Assembly: GCA_963691655.1 (NCBI GenBank)
Contig: OY829327.1
Coordinates: 60,524,079 to 60,588,078 of the forward strand
Direction of reading: 5' to 3'
DNA length: 64,000 nt
Origin: Toxonevra muliebris
Lineage: Eukaryota > Arthropoda > Insecta > Diptera > Pallopteridae
Positions 42,060 to 54,120 of this stretch are shown piece by piece. How positions within the stretch are numbered: the stretch's first letter is position 1; each line of letters starts with the position of its first letter. The position numbers and the translations under genes are program-made. Under the pieces are notes generated by a model. That model made no database searches, was not told the DNA's origin, and worked only from the letters and a program-made list of their open reading frames with translations.

Positions 42060-42975
42060 TTCACTGTCCATCTGTAATTTGAAGTCACTTGGAGTCACTT
42101 GAAGTAAAATACAGTTTGAGCCATATGAAATCACTTGGAGTCAATTGTAATTTGAAGTCAGTTTTAAGTCTTCCACAATCATCACACCAAATTTTATGCT
42201 TCTATATTGATTTGTTTGTCCGTTATTAAAGGTTGAAAAAATAGCTATGGAGCTGTAGACAACCACTGGATAATCCGATTCCTCCAATTTTTTTGATTTT
42301 CATATTCTCTTATCTTTTATAAACATATTTGATAAAAAAAATTCCCACTTAGTAATAACTAAACGATTTTTTTTTTTTTTCAAAAAATAGTGTAAAAGAT
42401 TTTACTAAAAATTTTTGCACTTTGGTTATTCGCTGGACTTCAAAGACAAAACATTAAAAAAAAATTACATGAGCAAGAAATTTCAAATGTTTGGCCATGA
42501 GTAAAAGTGAAGAGCAATTTGTTAAACACCTTATTTATGCCACATAAAAGTGAATGATGCATATACGCAACATTGGGCATGAAAGAGTTAAAAGTAGTAA
42601 TTTAAGGATATCATGAATTTTGGAGGTCATAGTGATATTACAAATAATAAAAAAATGTCAACAAAGTTGAAAGAGGTCTGACCAGACTGTGGTGCCAACA
42701 TATGGGTTAATACCATATATTCAAAAAATGTATGCGATCTATAATTTTGAAAAAAATTTGAATCGCCACTGGCCGTAATGTGTTTCGAACTGTAAAATCT
42801 TTTGGGTCTTACGATTCTTATTATGAATAGTTTGTGATTTTTTAATATAATTTGTGTCTTCATAGGACTCCAAATGTATTCAAGGGACTGTAAGTGTTTT
42901 CAAGGGTCTTCAAATTTCAATTGACTCCAAGAGACACAAAGTAGATATTGATTTAAAGTACCTTGGCTCATATAG
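42060..42975. mobile_element. TIR-like element with CTTGGAGTCA subrepeats
   Basis: At the left, CACTTGGAGTCAATTGTAAT then TTGAAGTC (about 42130-42158) is inverted at the right as CTTGGAGTCAATTGAAATTT then GAAGAC (about 42912-42938). The unit AATTTGAAGTCACTTGGAGT already occurs once just outside the left one. The 700-bp interior has no transposase, though the minus frame 42627-42863 is open for 78 codons. The element edges are uncertain. Confidence 0.45.
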
Positions 42976-44528
42976 ACCTTAAGGTACAGACAAACGGTTA
43001 AAGCTGTTGAGCAATCTTAATGAACTTTGGAACATATCATTCCAGTATTCCAGATTCACAAGAAAATCGATAACATGAGTTGATTGAAGCTCCTGCCTTC
43101 CTACTTACATTCTTTGATGAAAATATATCGCTCGTTTGCTGCAAGACTCTCATAAGTCAAAAAACCCAATATTGGAGAGAATCGCATTTAAAGATTTCAG
43201 TGAAGTTACACTCGGAAGAACACAATAGCGATACATTTTCTTTTCACGGGGAGAGTTCATAAGAGACCGTTATGATTTGTTTACACAAGATAAGTAAAGG
43301 ATTAAATAACAGTTATTTATGTACACATAATTCGAAATTTTTCTTATCTTTTTTGTACCAAATGGCATTTAAAGTTTTCAATGATCTATCACTCCGTTGA
43401 AGAGTGAGGTCTTTTGAAGTATTTCGAAAAGAAGAAGAACAATATTGTAGAGCACAGCAGAAGAAAAAAGCGAACGAACTGCTGACGCAAGGATCTCGCG
43501 AGAGGACTTACGAAGCATTCCAAAGGAAGTGTAAACGGTGTGCTTTTGGAGATCCTTTTTCCCGTTACATGGTTTGTCGTGGAACGTATGCACCATATAC
43601 ATCGTGAGATAACTGTATGTATGAATGCAAGTATGAAATGGTTCATATGTTTTTTGATGAATAATTCCTTGCATGGTACCACTGTACACAGTTACATACG
43701 TGGTCATCTTGATGTTTCCAAAATACATTTTTGCTCGTAATATCTTATTATTACGACAGCATGGGTGTCAAATTACAGTTTAGATGTCTTGTTGTGTTAA
43801 TGGTCTTCTATATGATAATTTGATAGATGTTAAATTAAAATAATTTACGTTATTTAATAATACTGGAATGTACCTACATATATGTATGTATGGATATGAG
43901 TTATGTGAGGTGTTCAAAGTAACTTTTTTCCTTACATATATTTTTCCTATATCATTTTGAGCGAAAAGTTATGTCAAATGATAATTGTGTTATGTCTTTT
44001 CTGATAATTACACATAGATAACATAATTCATAATTAGTTTGAATACATTAATTTCTTAACTAGTTCGTTAATAAATTTATATTTTATTACTTAGTAGTAG
44101 TTCTGGGAAGACAGACGGGCATGGTGCGAAGACGTTTTTATTTCGGCTTTTGACGCTTTTCAAGCTCTATAAAAAAAAGGAAAATTAATTATGAAATGGA
44201 TTCTTTCCGTAGTCCTTTAACTATACTTAGATTCTTAACTGATTAACCAATTTCAACAAGCTTTAGAGAATAATTTTTCTCTTTCTAAAAACTTTATATT
44301 TCTCACATATTGAGCCATGATCGCCAAATTATCGTTCATATTTTCAGGAGGCAGTTTTTTGAAAGACTTCAGTGTTGTAATAGGGTAAGTGTTCCAGCAG
44401 TCGTCAGATTGACTTCTTTTTTTTTAACTGGTGGCATACTGGTGGCATTCCGTACAACGAAACAAAAACAAAATACACGTCAACCCCTTTTTCAACACTT
44501 GAAAACTTTACCTACAGCGATACCCATG
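42976..44528. other. Unassigned DNA with overlapping chance frames
   Basis: Frames of 60-116 codons overlap on both strands at 43378-43740, which suggests locally low stop density and not a gene. None has a recognisable motif. 43860-44100 is simple A/T sequence. Confidence 0.35.
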
Positions 44529-44807
44529 TACACTGGCGGTCACAAGAACCGCACCACTTGCAATACTGCTGCAATTTCGGTAATATTTGCTAACTTAGCC
44601 CAAATTTCCCTTCCCTTGTATATTTTATTTTTTTTTTACGACGAATCCCTTGCCCCCCTCCCGCCCAGTCGACCGAGGGGCGCTCCCAATTACGAATGGA
44701 TTACCGTAGTAGTGTGCCCCGGATCACACAACAGAAGCGCTTACGGTAGCAAAAACGCGAGGGGAGAGAGCTCCACTAAGCACAAAATGGCTGGATAGTG
44801 GAGAGAA
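44529..44807. other. Possible Tc1-type terminus and a G+C-rich block
   Basis: TACACTGGCGGTCACAAGAA at 44528-44547 resembles a Tc1-type terminal repeat starting at TA, and also contains an inverted GCGGT...ACCGC. No second end was found. 44640-44790 is unusually G+C-rich; the plus frame running through it (44310-44798) contains CPGSHNRSAYGSKNARGESS but is not recognised. Confidence 0.25.
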
Positions 44808-45619
44808 TTAATTGTTAATTTCAGAAAGAATCTTATGTTTAATCGAAATTAGCGAATCAGAAAAATTTGTGAAGTGATAAACTTTATTAAAATCAATACA
44901 GGCATTATTAAAAGGTTCAAATTTTAAGTAATTACTATTATAAGTTTTCAAACGTAATAAAGTATAGTTCCTTGTAGAGTGCGTAGGTATAGTGATATTT
45001 AACCTGCTTAAAAGATAAGTGCTATTTATATTGCTCTGAAAAAGATTAATTATGAATGTTGAATTTAACATAGGCGATTTTAAAGACGGTATTTCAATTA
45101 GTTTCACACGATTTTCATACGATGGAAGGTTTAAATTCAGGTTCCAAGGTAAACCACGTAAGCAGAAAAGTAGAAATTGTTTCTGGACCGATTCTAAGGC
45201 ACTTATAATAAGAACACCAAACTATTGAGGCATACTCTAACATTGGGCGTACTAACGAAACAAATAATAAGTTGGTAACATATGGGTCATCAAATTCTTT
45301 CGTCCAGCGTTTAATGAAACCGAGTACACTAGAAGCCTTATTAATAATTTTGTTAATGTGTGTAGGGTCCCTAGTAACACCAAAATCCACAAATGCTGAA
45401 ACAATTTCAAGCTTATAATTATCCATATTATAGTTAAATAATAAAGGAGGCTTACGCGAAAAGGATATTTGCTTACATTTATTTAAATTCAGCTTAATTA
45501 AGTTTAAGCTGCACCAACTATACAGTTGATTTAAGTCATTTTGAAGCAACTTAGTGTCATCAATATTCCTCAAAGCATAAAATAATTTAACATCATCAGC
45601 GTACATTAAAATTGTTCAG
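44808..45619 (-). pseudogene. LINE RT, YADD to C-terminus
   Basis: The frame 45115-45606 opens with MYADDVKLFYAL (motif C), followed by LNLIKLNLNKCKQISFSRK, FDDPYVTNLLFVSLVRPMLE and YASIVWCSYY. A frameshift near 45110 leads to the C-terminal 99 codons (44808-45107, SPMLNSTFIINLFQSNINST onward). Catalytic aspartates are kept. Confidence 0.85.
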
Positions 45620-46720
45620 TGCTGAAAAATATCAGGTAAATCGTTAATGAAGAGTAAGAAAAGAATGGGACCAAGGTGGCTTCCTGAGGGACGCCCGAAG
45701 TAACAGGAAAACTATTAGATTTACAACCTTTGAACAAAACACTCTGGGTTCGATTTGCAAGGTAAGAAGAAATCCATTAAGTAAACGTGGCGGGAAACCA
45801 ATATTACGTAATTTAAGCAAAAGCAAATTATGATTTACTACGTCAAAAGCCTTACTAAAGTCGGTGTATACAACATCAGTTTGTAATCCATTGGCAAAGC
45901 CTTGAATCACTCTTGAAGTGAATTCTACAAGGTTAGTAGTTGTCGATTTTCCGGGTAAAAACCCATGTTGAAAGGTGAAATAGATTTATAAAGATTGAAA
46001 CTAATTTGTGTGCAATAATTTATTCAAAAAGTTTGGGAATGGCACTGAGTTTTGCTATGCCACGGTAGATATTAGTTAAAGATTTACTTCCAGACTTGTG
46101 TAGCGGAATAATGTATGAGATCTTCCAAGCGTCGGGGAAATGACCACATTTTAAAGAATGGTTAAATAGAAGAGAGATGGGTACCATAAGTTCTTGGCAA
46201 CATTCTTTCACAATACATTCTGGAATGTTATCAGGGCCGGAGTTTGCAAGTGTTTTAAGATTTCTCATATAGTCCAAAACAACAGATGGGAAAGAAATAT
46301 CAACTGGAGACAAAGAGTATGGATAATGATCGCTTTGATAGGGTATTTTTGAATATGTTGACATAAAAAAATCAGCGAAAATATTGAAAATCGTGTGTTC
46401 ATTATCTGATTCACATTCATTAGAAGACATTTTCGACGGAAATCCGGAACCTTTGCGTTCTATGTTCACAAACTCCCAAAAGGATTGGGGGTCCTGTTTC
46501 AGCGAATCTTTAACTTTATTTAAATATCCATTTCCACTCGAGTTGATACGGAGATTAGTATATTTAGAAAAATCAGTCAGATTATTTAATTTATTGTATC
46601 TTTTGTAATAATGAGTCTTTCGGTTTCTTAGTTTACGAAGATCATTATCAAACCAATTAGGAAATTTAGGTTTATTTAAATTACATTTATTTCAGATAGG
46701 TAATTTTTCAGTTTTGCTTA
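45620..46720 (-). pseudogene. LINE RT, linker to motif A/B
   Basis: From 46720 downward: QDPQSFWEFVNIERKGSGFP, then NSGPDNIPECIVKE, WKISYIIPLHKSGSK, and (in a new frame at about 45920-46020) HGFLPGKSTTTNLVEF. Then comes VVYTDFSKAFDVVNHNLLLL with the motif A Asp at about 45860. Motif B (PQGS-type) is damaged near 45690. Residues lost to frameshifts lie at about 45910-46020 and 45610-45650. Confidence 0.85.
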
Positions 46721-46819
46721 GTCAGTTTTTTTAAAATTGTAGTCTAAAGAAATTTTCTTTTCTTTTCAAGACACTCGGTTGGAACAGAACCAATGGTAAT
46801 GAACGTGACGCAGTAAAAT

Positions 46820-47345
46820 TTGAATAATCGTCGAAGAAAGTATTTAAAAAAAATGTTATCAAATTTCTGTTTCCAACAGTTGGGACCATATATGGTTCCT
46901 TGGGCAGTGTTTAGTGTTTGGCGAACTTTGGTGCATTTTCCAGTTTTTATTACAAATTCGGAATGGAGCGACTTATGGACGATGAATAATAGAATAATCA
47001 TGTGAATGAGTATGCCTGGTGTTAAAGTGAAGATAATTAAGGCTTTTCGGAGGATGATTTTTACAGCTCGAGGTCGTATTTTGGAAGGAGCATTACAAGT
47101 AAAACGATCCAAACTAAATATATATCATATTCTACCAGCAGAAATTAAACTGGGTAACATAGGACATCTCCCGAAAATGAAACCAGCCTCTGAGGGACGA
47201 TTCAAATGCAAAGTTCCTAGCTGTGGTAAACGTACCCTAACGTATTGTACTAAATGAGAGATGTTCACTTATGCTATAAAGGCGAAGGAAATTGTTTATA
47301 CAAATTTCACACAGAATTGGTATAAATTTTAATTTTTAGTTATTT
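46820..47345 (+). pseudogene. piggyBac-like transposase C-terminal zinc finger
   Basis: The frame 47006-47257 ends GRFKCKVPSCGKRTLTYCTK-stop. With the stop read through and one frameshift, CEMF-LCYKGEGNCLYKFH follows. The pattern C-X4-C...C-X2-C...LC...NC...FH is the RING-like cysteine finger that ends piggyBac-type transposases. The catalytic part is not present upstream; 46820-47005 is open but unrecognised. Inverted copies of CCATATATGGTTC(C/G)TTGGG flank this piece. Confidence 0.6.
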
Positions 47346-47428
47346 TTCTCAATAAAGGAATTTTTTAAAAAAGAGTTACACATTTCTATTTTACTTGATA
47401 CTGCCCAACGAACCATATATGGCCTACA
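46889..47428. repeat. Inverted repeat flanking the piggyBac-like C-terminus
   Basis: CCATATATGGTTCCTTGGGC then AGT at about 46896-46918 is inverted, with one mismatch in 23, at about 47409-47431. The pair encloses the zinc-finger fragment, as ends or subterminal repeats of an internally deleted copy would. TTAA tetramers lie 40 bases outside the left and 12-25 bases outside the right repeat. Confidence 0.55.
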
Positions 47429-47544
47429 AGGTAATTTCAGATTTTAACACTTGTAATTAAGGTATTGAAAAAGTCATAGAATAAAAGTGGTTCAGAATGA
47501 AGAATGCTATCCCTTAATATTTTTTTAAACAAAATTTGCGTTTT

Positions 47545-47890
47545 TAGGAGACTATGAAAATTAAATCTAGATGTTAATTTTCAAAGTCATGACTTAAGTT
47601 CATGTCAATTTCGTTATTTGAAGTTATATATAAACAGGTTAATGAACAAATGTAGTCATCACAACAACAATGTATATAGAGACGGGCAAATCAGACGGCC
47701 GTTTCGGAATCCGCCACAATTCCTCATCAGCGATCTTAGTGATAGTTCTTAATCTTTCAATATCCAATATAAGCTACTAATATTTGAAATCATAACCCAG
47801 AATTACGGATTTGATTCCAAATATCTTCACTGAATAGAGATGTTGAAAGAAACTACCACTACCGTTCTATATACTTATGTTGTTGTTTTT
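47545..47890 (+). repeat. Family B repeat, full-length copy
   Basis: Most complete copy (about 345 bp). Conserved part: TAAATCTAGATGTTAATTTT, GACGGGCAAATCAGACGGCC, GTTTCGGAATCCGCCAC, CATCAGCGATCTTAGTGATA. The terminal 120 bp (about 47740-47870) fold back: AGTGATAGTTC...CTTTCAATATC against GATGTTGAAAGAAACTACCACT, with an inner pair ATATTTGAAATCA / TGATTCCAAATAT. No ORF, no tRNA-like promoter boxes. Confidence 0.8.
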
Positions 47891-50100
47891 TCCCATTGTA
47901 GCTAGTCTGCATAACAGTTCGTTATTTGAAAGTCTAGTACATGAGAGAGTGTGTGTGTTTGTGAGAAAATGATTCTAGGTGTCAAATATTATCGGGAATC
48001 GGGAAATTGGCAAATGAAAACCTCAAAAATTCTTATAAGCACATGTTCTTTAAAACATGAATTACTTATAGCATATAGGCATTTATTTTTAAAATGGTAC
48101 TGTTATCCCTACTGTCAGCCTAGGACAGCGATTTTTTTAATTGTTATACAGAGCTGAGCTATTTTGAATAAATGATATCAACAACTAAAAATATTTTAGA
48201 TTAAAGTGCTATTATTTTAAAAGCTGCACATGATTGCACTACAAAACCACCAGTAAAAGTTGACTTTCGATCGAGCTTGGCTTGAGCTTTAATTTAAAGT
48301 CCATTATAAGAAATGGAAATTGGATTTCGATTGCAGTCGACAAAAACAGATCAACAACAGTATTTATTGAATGTAACAGAAGTTGTATCTTCCTTACACA
48401 TACATACTGCATTTCTATTCTCTTTATTTTAAACAGGTTGTTAGTGAGTACTAAAAAAATACCCAGAACACAAACGAAAAACATTATCTGTACCTTAAGA
48501 GCATTAAAAACATTCGGTTATTTAATTTACTTAAAAATACATGAATTCTTCATATCCATAATTGTTAAAAACAGTCACTTGCTGTAAACCAAAAACCCAT
48601 AATTTAAATAAATAAGCAGCATATTACATACTTATGTATTTATCACATATTTTGAAGCCGAGGAGGCATGTTTAAATATAAATATTTTTGTTTGAAACTT
48701 TTACAGCTTACATTATTAACATAAAGGAACAAAATTAGTGGGCCTATGGAAAAATGTTCCAAACTTAAAAATTAAGGACCACTCTAATGTGCATTAACAA
48801 CTAAAACTAATGAACTTTATCAATGGGATTGTACCTAATGCTTTAAAGCAGTTATTCGTTTACCAAAAATTATGAAATAGGGCGACAATTACATATGTGT
48901 AACTTAAGTCTTTAAAATAGTAACATATGAACGTATGTAAGCGGAACAAATAAGATCTTAAAAACACAATACGCGATCCATTTAACACTTTAAAAATTTT
49001 ATCTTTCCATTGTACGTTTCCTAAAACAATTAATCGACTCGATCGCTTTTAATGGGCTCAATGTGTGATCTCTTTGAGAACAACAGAAACACAAATACCT
49101 CTTATAAAAAACAAATATTAGTGTGCAGCTTAGAGGCTCCTGCTGAGAAAATATCAGTTTACAATATTTTTAGGGTGCGAAGAGCTAAAAAAATTAGATG
49201 AAATCATGCTGTTTTCTCACCTGTTATATTTTTGTTTTTGCCATGAATTCAAACCGTACATATGAACAAACGGTTTTCTAGGTCAACATCAAAGAAATTA
49301 AAATCATAAATTTTATAACTTTCAAAAAAAAAAAATTCATTGCCGCTTACCGAAAGTGTCAGACATTTAGTGATGGGTAATTAGTGCTATCGACCGACAT
49401 CATCAATTTGTGTGCAAACCTAATATTTTTGAAAGCAGAACAGTATAGAAATGCAATCAATTGAGTAAATCGGCACCAGAAGACAGGCAGACAAACGGAC
49501 AGACATACAATAAAAGGCCAACATGACATGAAAATTCCAAAGGTGCTAGAAATGGGTTTGAAATTACTAGTCAGTTGCCAATACATACACATAGACAAAC
49601 ACAAACACACAACATGTGTAAATTGATAGTGGACTTATGTACATAGTTGATGATAATGACGATCATGATGATGATTATGCGTTTTCTGTTCTTGCTCGCA
49701 TTTTTATGTCGAACTTGTGGAAATTATTTTTTATTCTTCAACTCTGATGGTGTAATTTCCGACAGCTGTTGTTATAGCTAAACAAGGTTCTAAGCATCAA
49801 GTGGCTTAATTATATATCGACGCAAAATGTCAGGTGTTTTGCACCTCATTAGACACATTTTAACACTTTGTATTTCATTCTTTCCAATATCAAGTATTTA
49901 GGTACCTAATTCATGAAAGTGATTATTATTTCGTATACTCAAAGGCGATTATTATAATTTATTATTTGGTTAGATATATCAACGGATCACAAATATACCT
50001 TGTGCAGGCAATTTGTTTTTGAAACAGTAGTGCAAGCCCTCAAGACAAATAGGAAAGACTGCCGATGGAAGGCATATGGAAGACTTCGAATTCCATGTTT
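47891..50100. other. Unassigned DNA
   Basis: A more complex stretch at 49400-49700 (AGACAGGCAGACAAACGGAC, then GATGATAATGACGATCATGA simple repeats) resembles fly intronic DNA. The frames at 48239-48587 overlap on opposite strands and have no motif. No gene supported. Confidence 0.35.
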
Positions 50101-50119
50101 TAGGAGAGTTTAAAGAAGT

Positions 50120-50248
50120 TTTGTCGTTAGTACTACTTCCACAACGCTGCTTAAAGAAGGCTTTGGAAAGTTTTTATCAAAACATTTTTGTGTTACTTCC
50201 ACATGCACTCTTGAGAAGGCCAGTGTAAAGTTTTCCATATAGCTTTTT
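50120..50248 (+). repeat. Diverged tandem duplication, two ~60-bp units
   Basis: GTACTACTTCCACAACGCTG (about 50128) and GTGTTACTTCCACATGCACT (about 50190) begin two units that go on through (A/G)AGAAGGC and AAAGTTTT. Function unknown. Confidence 0.45.
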
Positions 50249-52309
50249 TAGAAGTTATAAGGAAGTTTTTGTATTGCTTTTAATACTTTTTTTTCTTGAT
50301 TCCGTTATTCAAAATTTACCATTGGTAGAATATATAAATTAATTTCGCTTTGGATCATTTCAGTTGATTTAGTATTCTTAGGCGCAAAAAAGATGTTTGG
50401 CTTAAAAAATCTTTAGCTCTTTAATAAATATATTTTCGGTTAGTTTAATTTATCACCATAAACAGAATTCAGAATCTGTATTAAAACGATTCTTTCCCTT
50501 TTTAGAAGCAATAAAAACAGTAGAAAAGGGATACAAACCCATTGAAGAAAACATGAAGAAGGGGATTCACCTCATAAAAATCCGGGAGAACTTTTCTTCG
50601 AGCCAACTGGGGCACCCCGGTGGTAAACCCAAATCGAGTATGAGTTCGAGTACGCAGAATGCTGCTAGCCCTTTTTTTAGGTAAACGCCCATTTTCAATA
50701 TTAGAAAATTTGGGAACAATTTTAAAGTGACTCCTCAACATTTTGGGCCAAAATCCGAAATTTTTTCTTGTTTTTTGGTTTTTTAATTTTATATCATTTA
50801 AAATGAATAGGAATTAATAGAATTCATATAATTTTAATAAAAATACTTCAAAAAAAAAAAAAAATATTTGAAGCAAGAAATCAACAATTTATCTAAAAAT
50901 GTCTGGTGAAAATTTCAAGAAAAAATTCGAAGAAATAGCGGCTGCTTGCCGCCACCGAGCAGCGGGATTTTTTTAGTAACTCAGATTTTATTTTATCGGC
51001 AAAATTATAACGAATTTTTGCTTAAAATTTTCAAATGACTGTCATTTTGTCAGATAAAGATATTTTAAAAATCACCTACATACGACAAAGACACCATTAT
51101 AGTGTTAATTTTAATAATTTTTTGTTTCTGGCGATTATAGATTAAATGAGTGAAGGATTTTATTTTTGCGAAAGTTAAAAGAGGACACAAATACTCGGTC
51201 AATATTGAAGATTTTTTAATAAAAAAAAATTAAACATATTCTCAAAAGTGAGGGCTTTCATTTAGAAAAAAAATTAGGCTTCCTCAAAAATATTTACAAA
51301 AATTGCCCGTTTACGCTCTTCTAAGTGGGAATACACCCTCAACTCTAACCCGCAAAGCTGAAATAATAATAAAACAAATACCAGAATTTTTGTTTCCAGT
51401 TAATATTGATGAAAGAAAAATAAATTTTTTGATTACTTTTTGAGTTCAGCAGTTAGGTGAGAAAAACGAAAGGTTGACCTGATGCGACCTTGCGGGCTTA
51501 AGCCAAAAAATAAAAATATATATGTATGGGCAATTCACAAGGTGTCTTGGTGTCGTATCCTCTCATTTGTCATAAATTTTAATTTTTCATACAAAATTAT
51601 ACGAAATTACGATTATACGACAGTATATGAGGTGGCTTAGAAACATTTTTTTTAAATTTGTATAAAAAAAATATGCGCGATAATTTTTCATCACAAAACA
51701 ACACTTTTTACACATAAAAATAACTATAAACAACAATCGTGTAATCGCAGGAAGTGCAAACTGACCACAAATTGTGTGTTTATTCTTTTTTCAGGTGTGC
51801 CAATTAATTAAAAAAAATAATTAATTTGCAGTAGTCCATTAATTAAAATAGAGTTAAGGCTGCCTCAGGGCGGCCTTACGAGTTAGAGCTTTAAGTGTTG
51901 CCAATTGGTGAAAATATAATAGTTGAAATGCATTCATCTAGTTTATTTTGATTACCATACTACATTACATTACTTCATTTACATTTAAACACATGGGTCA
52001 AAATTCGTGAAATCACTCACTGGAAACCGTTCACTCTTAGATTTTAATGTAAATATGTAAAATTAGTAAATTTCTATAAGAAAATATAATTCCAAATTTT
52101 TAGCTCATACAATTTCTTGTAAACAATTTTAGGTAATTTTTTTTCAATTTGATGTATCTCGGGATCGGCTCAAGCAAATTTATGGACGTTTTTAGGACTA
52201 CATACTCATTGGCTGGGGGCACGCTCCTCCAGCTGGCTCTAGGCCCCCTAGAAATAATATGGCAAGAAAATTTAAGTCCAAAGAAAATGATTAATTTAAA
52301 GATTATACA
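50249..52309. other. Unassigned DNA with a G+C-rich patch at 50580-50680
   Basis: GCCAACTGGGGCACCCCGGT at about 50600 sits in a ~180-bp block of higher G+C and carries a 79-codon minus frame (GFTTGVPQLARRKVLPDFYE) that I do not recognise. 51470-51530 and 51860-51890 also have G+C-rich patches (GACCTTGCGGGCTTAAGCC; GGCTGCCTCAGGGCGGCC). No gene supported. Confidence 0.35.
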
Positions 52310-52560
52310 CGCAAAGAAAAAAACGTAAATCGCCCGTTTGTGGAGAATATATTACTTTTACGCTGAACAAAAACGTTTCTGAGGAACGTTGCCGTGTTTG
52401 CAGAAACCAAAACCGTTTTCTGCAAAAGATTAACAATTTTATGATGAACGAAAATTCGTTCACGATAAAATTAAGGTAATTTTCTTTTCTGGCAAATGGA
52501 AAAACGTTTCTGCTAAACGAAAGTCCACAACTCTCTTCTCTTTTTATTTTCGTTTTTCTC
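52310..52560. repeat. Hairpin-rich 250-bp segment, possible MITE
   Basis: Two hairpins lie in tandem: TTGCAGAAA/TTTCTGCAA around a 10-nt loop (52398-52425), and a 38-bp near-palindrome (52435-52472) centred on GAAAATTC. AAACGTTTCTG occurs at both flanks (about 52370 and 52503). Edges and superfamily unknown. Confidence 0.45.
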
Positions 52561-52572
52561 TCATCTCGCAGC

Positions 52573-52658
52573 ATGGCAATTTTTTATCCGCTCGGTGGTT
52601 TTGCCATTACCAACCAAGGTGTGTACTTGTACATATTCTTACAATTCTCATCCATTTC
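52573..52658 (-). mobile_element. SINE fragment (linker region)
   Basis: Matches the SINE at 3241-3689 over its linker between the two tRNA-like heads: CCATTACCAACCAAGGTGTG then TACTTGTACA, about 90% identical over 85 bp. Neither head is present. Confidence 0.85.
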
Positions 52659-53984
52659 AAAGGGAAACTGATGAAGAATGCGAAATCAATGAGGAAGAAA
52701 AAATTACTTGATTATACATATAACAATAATCATAGAAAATATTAATTAATATCATAGATTTTAAATTTAAACATAGATGATATTCATCAAAACAATATTT
52801 TTCCATAATATTTTTGCCAAAAATTATTTGTTTTTACTAAAATAGTTGTAAATAGCTAAAATCAATTAAAATTTTGTGGATTGAATGCTTCCCTGCTACC
52901 CTATATACCGGGTAGTTTGCCCCACTGTGCGACGCTAGTTGAGAGTGTTTGCAGTTTCAATTATACAGTCGTAAGCCTGTAGTTCTCTATGTGTTTATAC
53001 CATAAAGTATTCAACACATTACATCCCATCGACTGTCCACAAACAATCTGTCTGTTTGTCCCTATTCTAGTAGAACGCTCAGTTATCGCTCACCCTCAGC
53101 TCATCGTTTTTTAAGCTAATGCGATGTGTTTTGTTCATTGCCAGTAAGGTTCTCTTTAGTTCCAACATCACTCGTTTTTGTTCCTGCTTATCGCTGTTCA
53201 GATCACGCTCAACTATGTTTTTCTTCTTCAACTGGTCCTCTAATTGGACGATTTTATGTTGATCCTTTCTCCTCTCTATACTTTGTTTTCATCTTTATAT
53301 CTAATGCCACTGGTGCTCTCTTTCTCATGTCCTCGTTCGACGTCTTTTCATATTTAAAAATTGACATTTTTTCGAGGAGTTTAGGGTCTCCTTGGTAAGA
53401 GTCACAGAGACCCGCCACTGTAAGTATGTATAGAAATTTATTTATTTATTTATTTGCTAGTGAAACGTTATAAAACTTATAATTATCGCGCAATTTACCT
53501 TAATTCTATAGCTATCATTAGTTAATAAGATTTAGTTGGTAATAACAAGACATTTCGAAGGAAAATCTAGCACTAAAAACCTTCGACTTAATACTTAAAT
53601 CCAGAAGATGAAGAAGGAGCATGTATAGTATTCACATATGTGCATACAATTCACAAACACACGTTAATTATTTATATACATAGTCGTATCTGTATATTTA
53701 TTATAAATTCCACAGCAAGTAAAAATTATTACTTACTCTTTCTGCCATTTGAAGAAAACCAGACTTGTCAAATGTCATATCATAATACCTTTTCTGACAA
53801 TTATTGCAATCAAAATGTCACTTAGTGATATGAGAAAGAAGATCACCGATACTATGATGGCATTTGTAATGGCTTCAAAGAAACAAATATGAAATTGTTA
53901 ATACACAAATATCTATTGTGCTAATCAAATTTGACACTTTAATTTTTTTCTTTTAATTTGCTTTAGGCTTTGCATTTTGCCAAA
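52659..53984. other. Unassigned DNA, more complex at 52900-53400
   Basis: 52890-53400 is less A+T-rich; the plus frame 53126-53398 (90 codons, Ser/Phe-rich) is not recognised. TTTATTTATTTATTTATTTG at about 53440 is the reverse of a LINE-type (AAAT)n tail, as at 1893, but the adjacent 150 bp show no RT. Confidence 0.35.
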
Positions 53985-54120
53985 ACCACAACATGTGCAG
54001 CCATTGTAAATTTGTATATTGTTAAATTTCTCATCATGTCGGACATTAACAAAACCGGTGGTGGATAGAAGTTCCCACAGTAATTCCTGGTTAATTGCGT
54101 CGACGAAAATCCCTAAATTT
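53985..54120 (-). pseudogene. Possible LINE RT fragment around motif A
   Basis: The minus strand reads FVDAINQELLWELLSTTGFV, similar to the F.DAFDSI.R..LW..L...G block around RT motif A (here the first Asp is kept, with deletions), then stops making sense after about 40 codons. It may come from the same LINE group as 5690-6060. Confidence 0.4.

Larger units (their letters stand above)
44808..46720 (-). mobile_element. Jockey/CR1-type LINE, 5'-truncated
   Basis: About 1.9 kb of ORF2 on the minus strand, starting in the linker before RT (FPNWFDNDLRKLRNRKTHYY) and ending at the ORF2 stop (44808-44810). No endonuclease and no RNase H are present. At least four frameshifts divide it. It resembles, but is not the same family as, the LINE at 1893-2737. 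No tail or target duplication could be fixed. Confidence 0.85.

Noticed and set aside
43378..43740. Gene at the cluster of 66-116 codon frames
   Set aside because: Frames overlap on both strands and in several phases, a sign of locally low stop density and not of selection on one frame.
44310..44798. 162-codon plus-strand ORF as a host gene
   Set aside because: No recognised domain, partly over a G+C-rich patch next to a LINE end and a Tc1-like terminus; no promoter or splice evidence. Kept only as part of an unassigned interval.
46744..47112. 122-codon minus-strand ORF
   Set aside because: It is antisense to the piggyBac-like fragment and shows no motif of its own.
53126..53398. 90-codon plus-strand ORF as a secreted or membrane protein
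   Set aside because: Hydrophobic residues come from pyrimidine-rich DNA; no signal peptide cleavage context and no homologue recognised.
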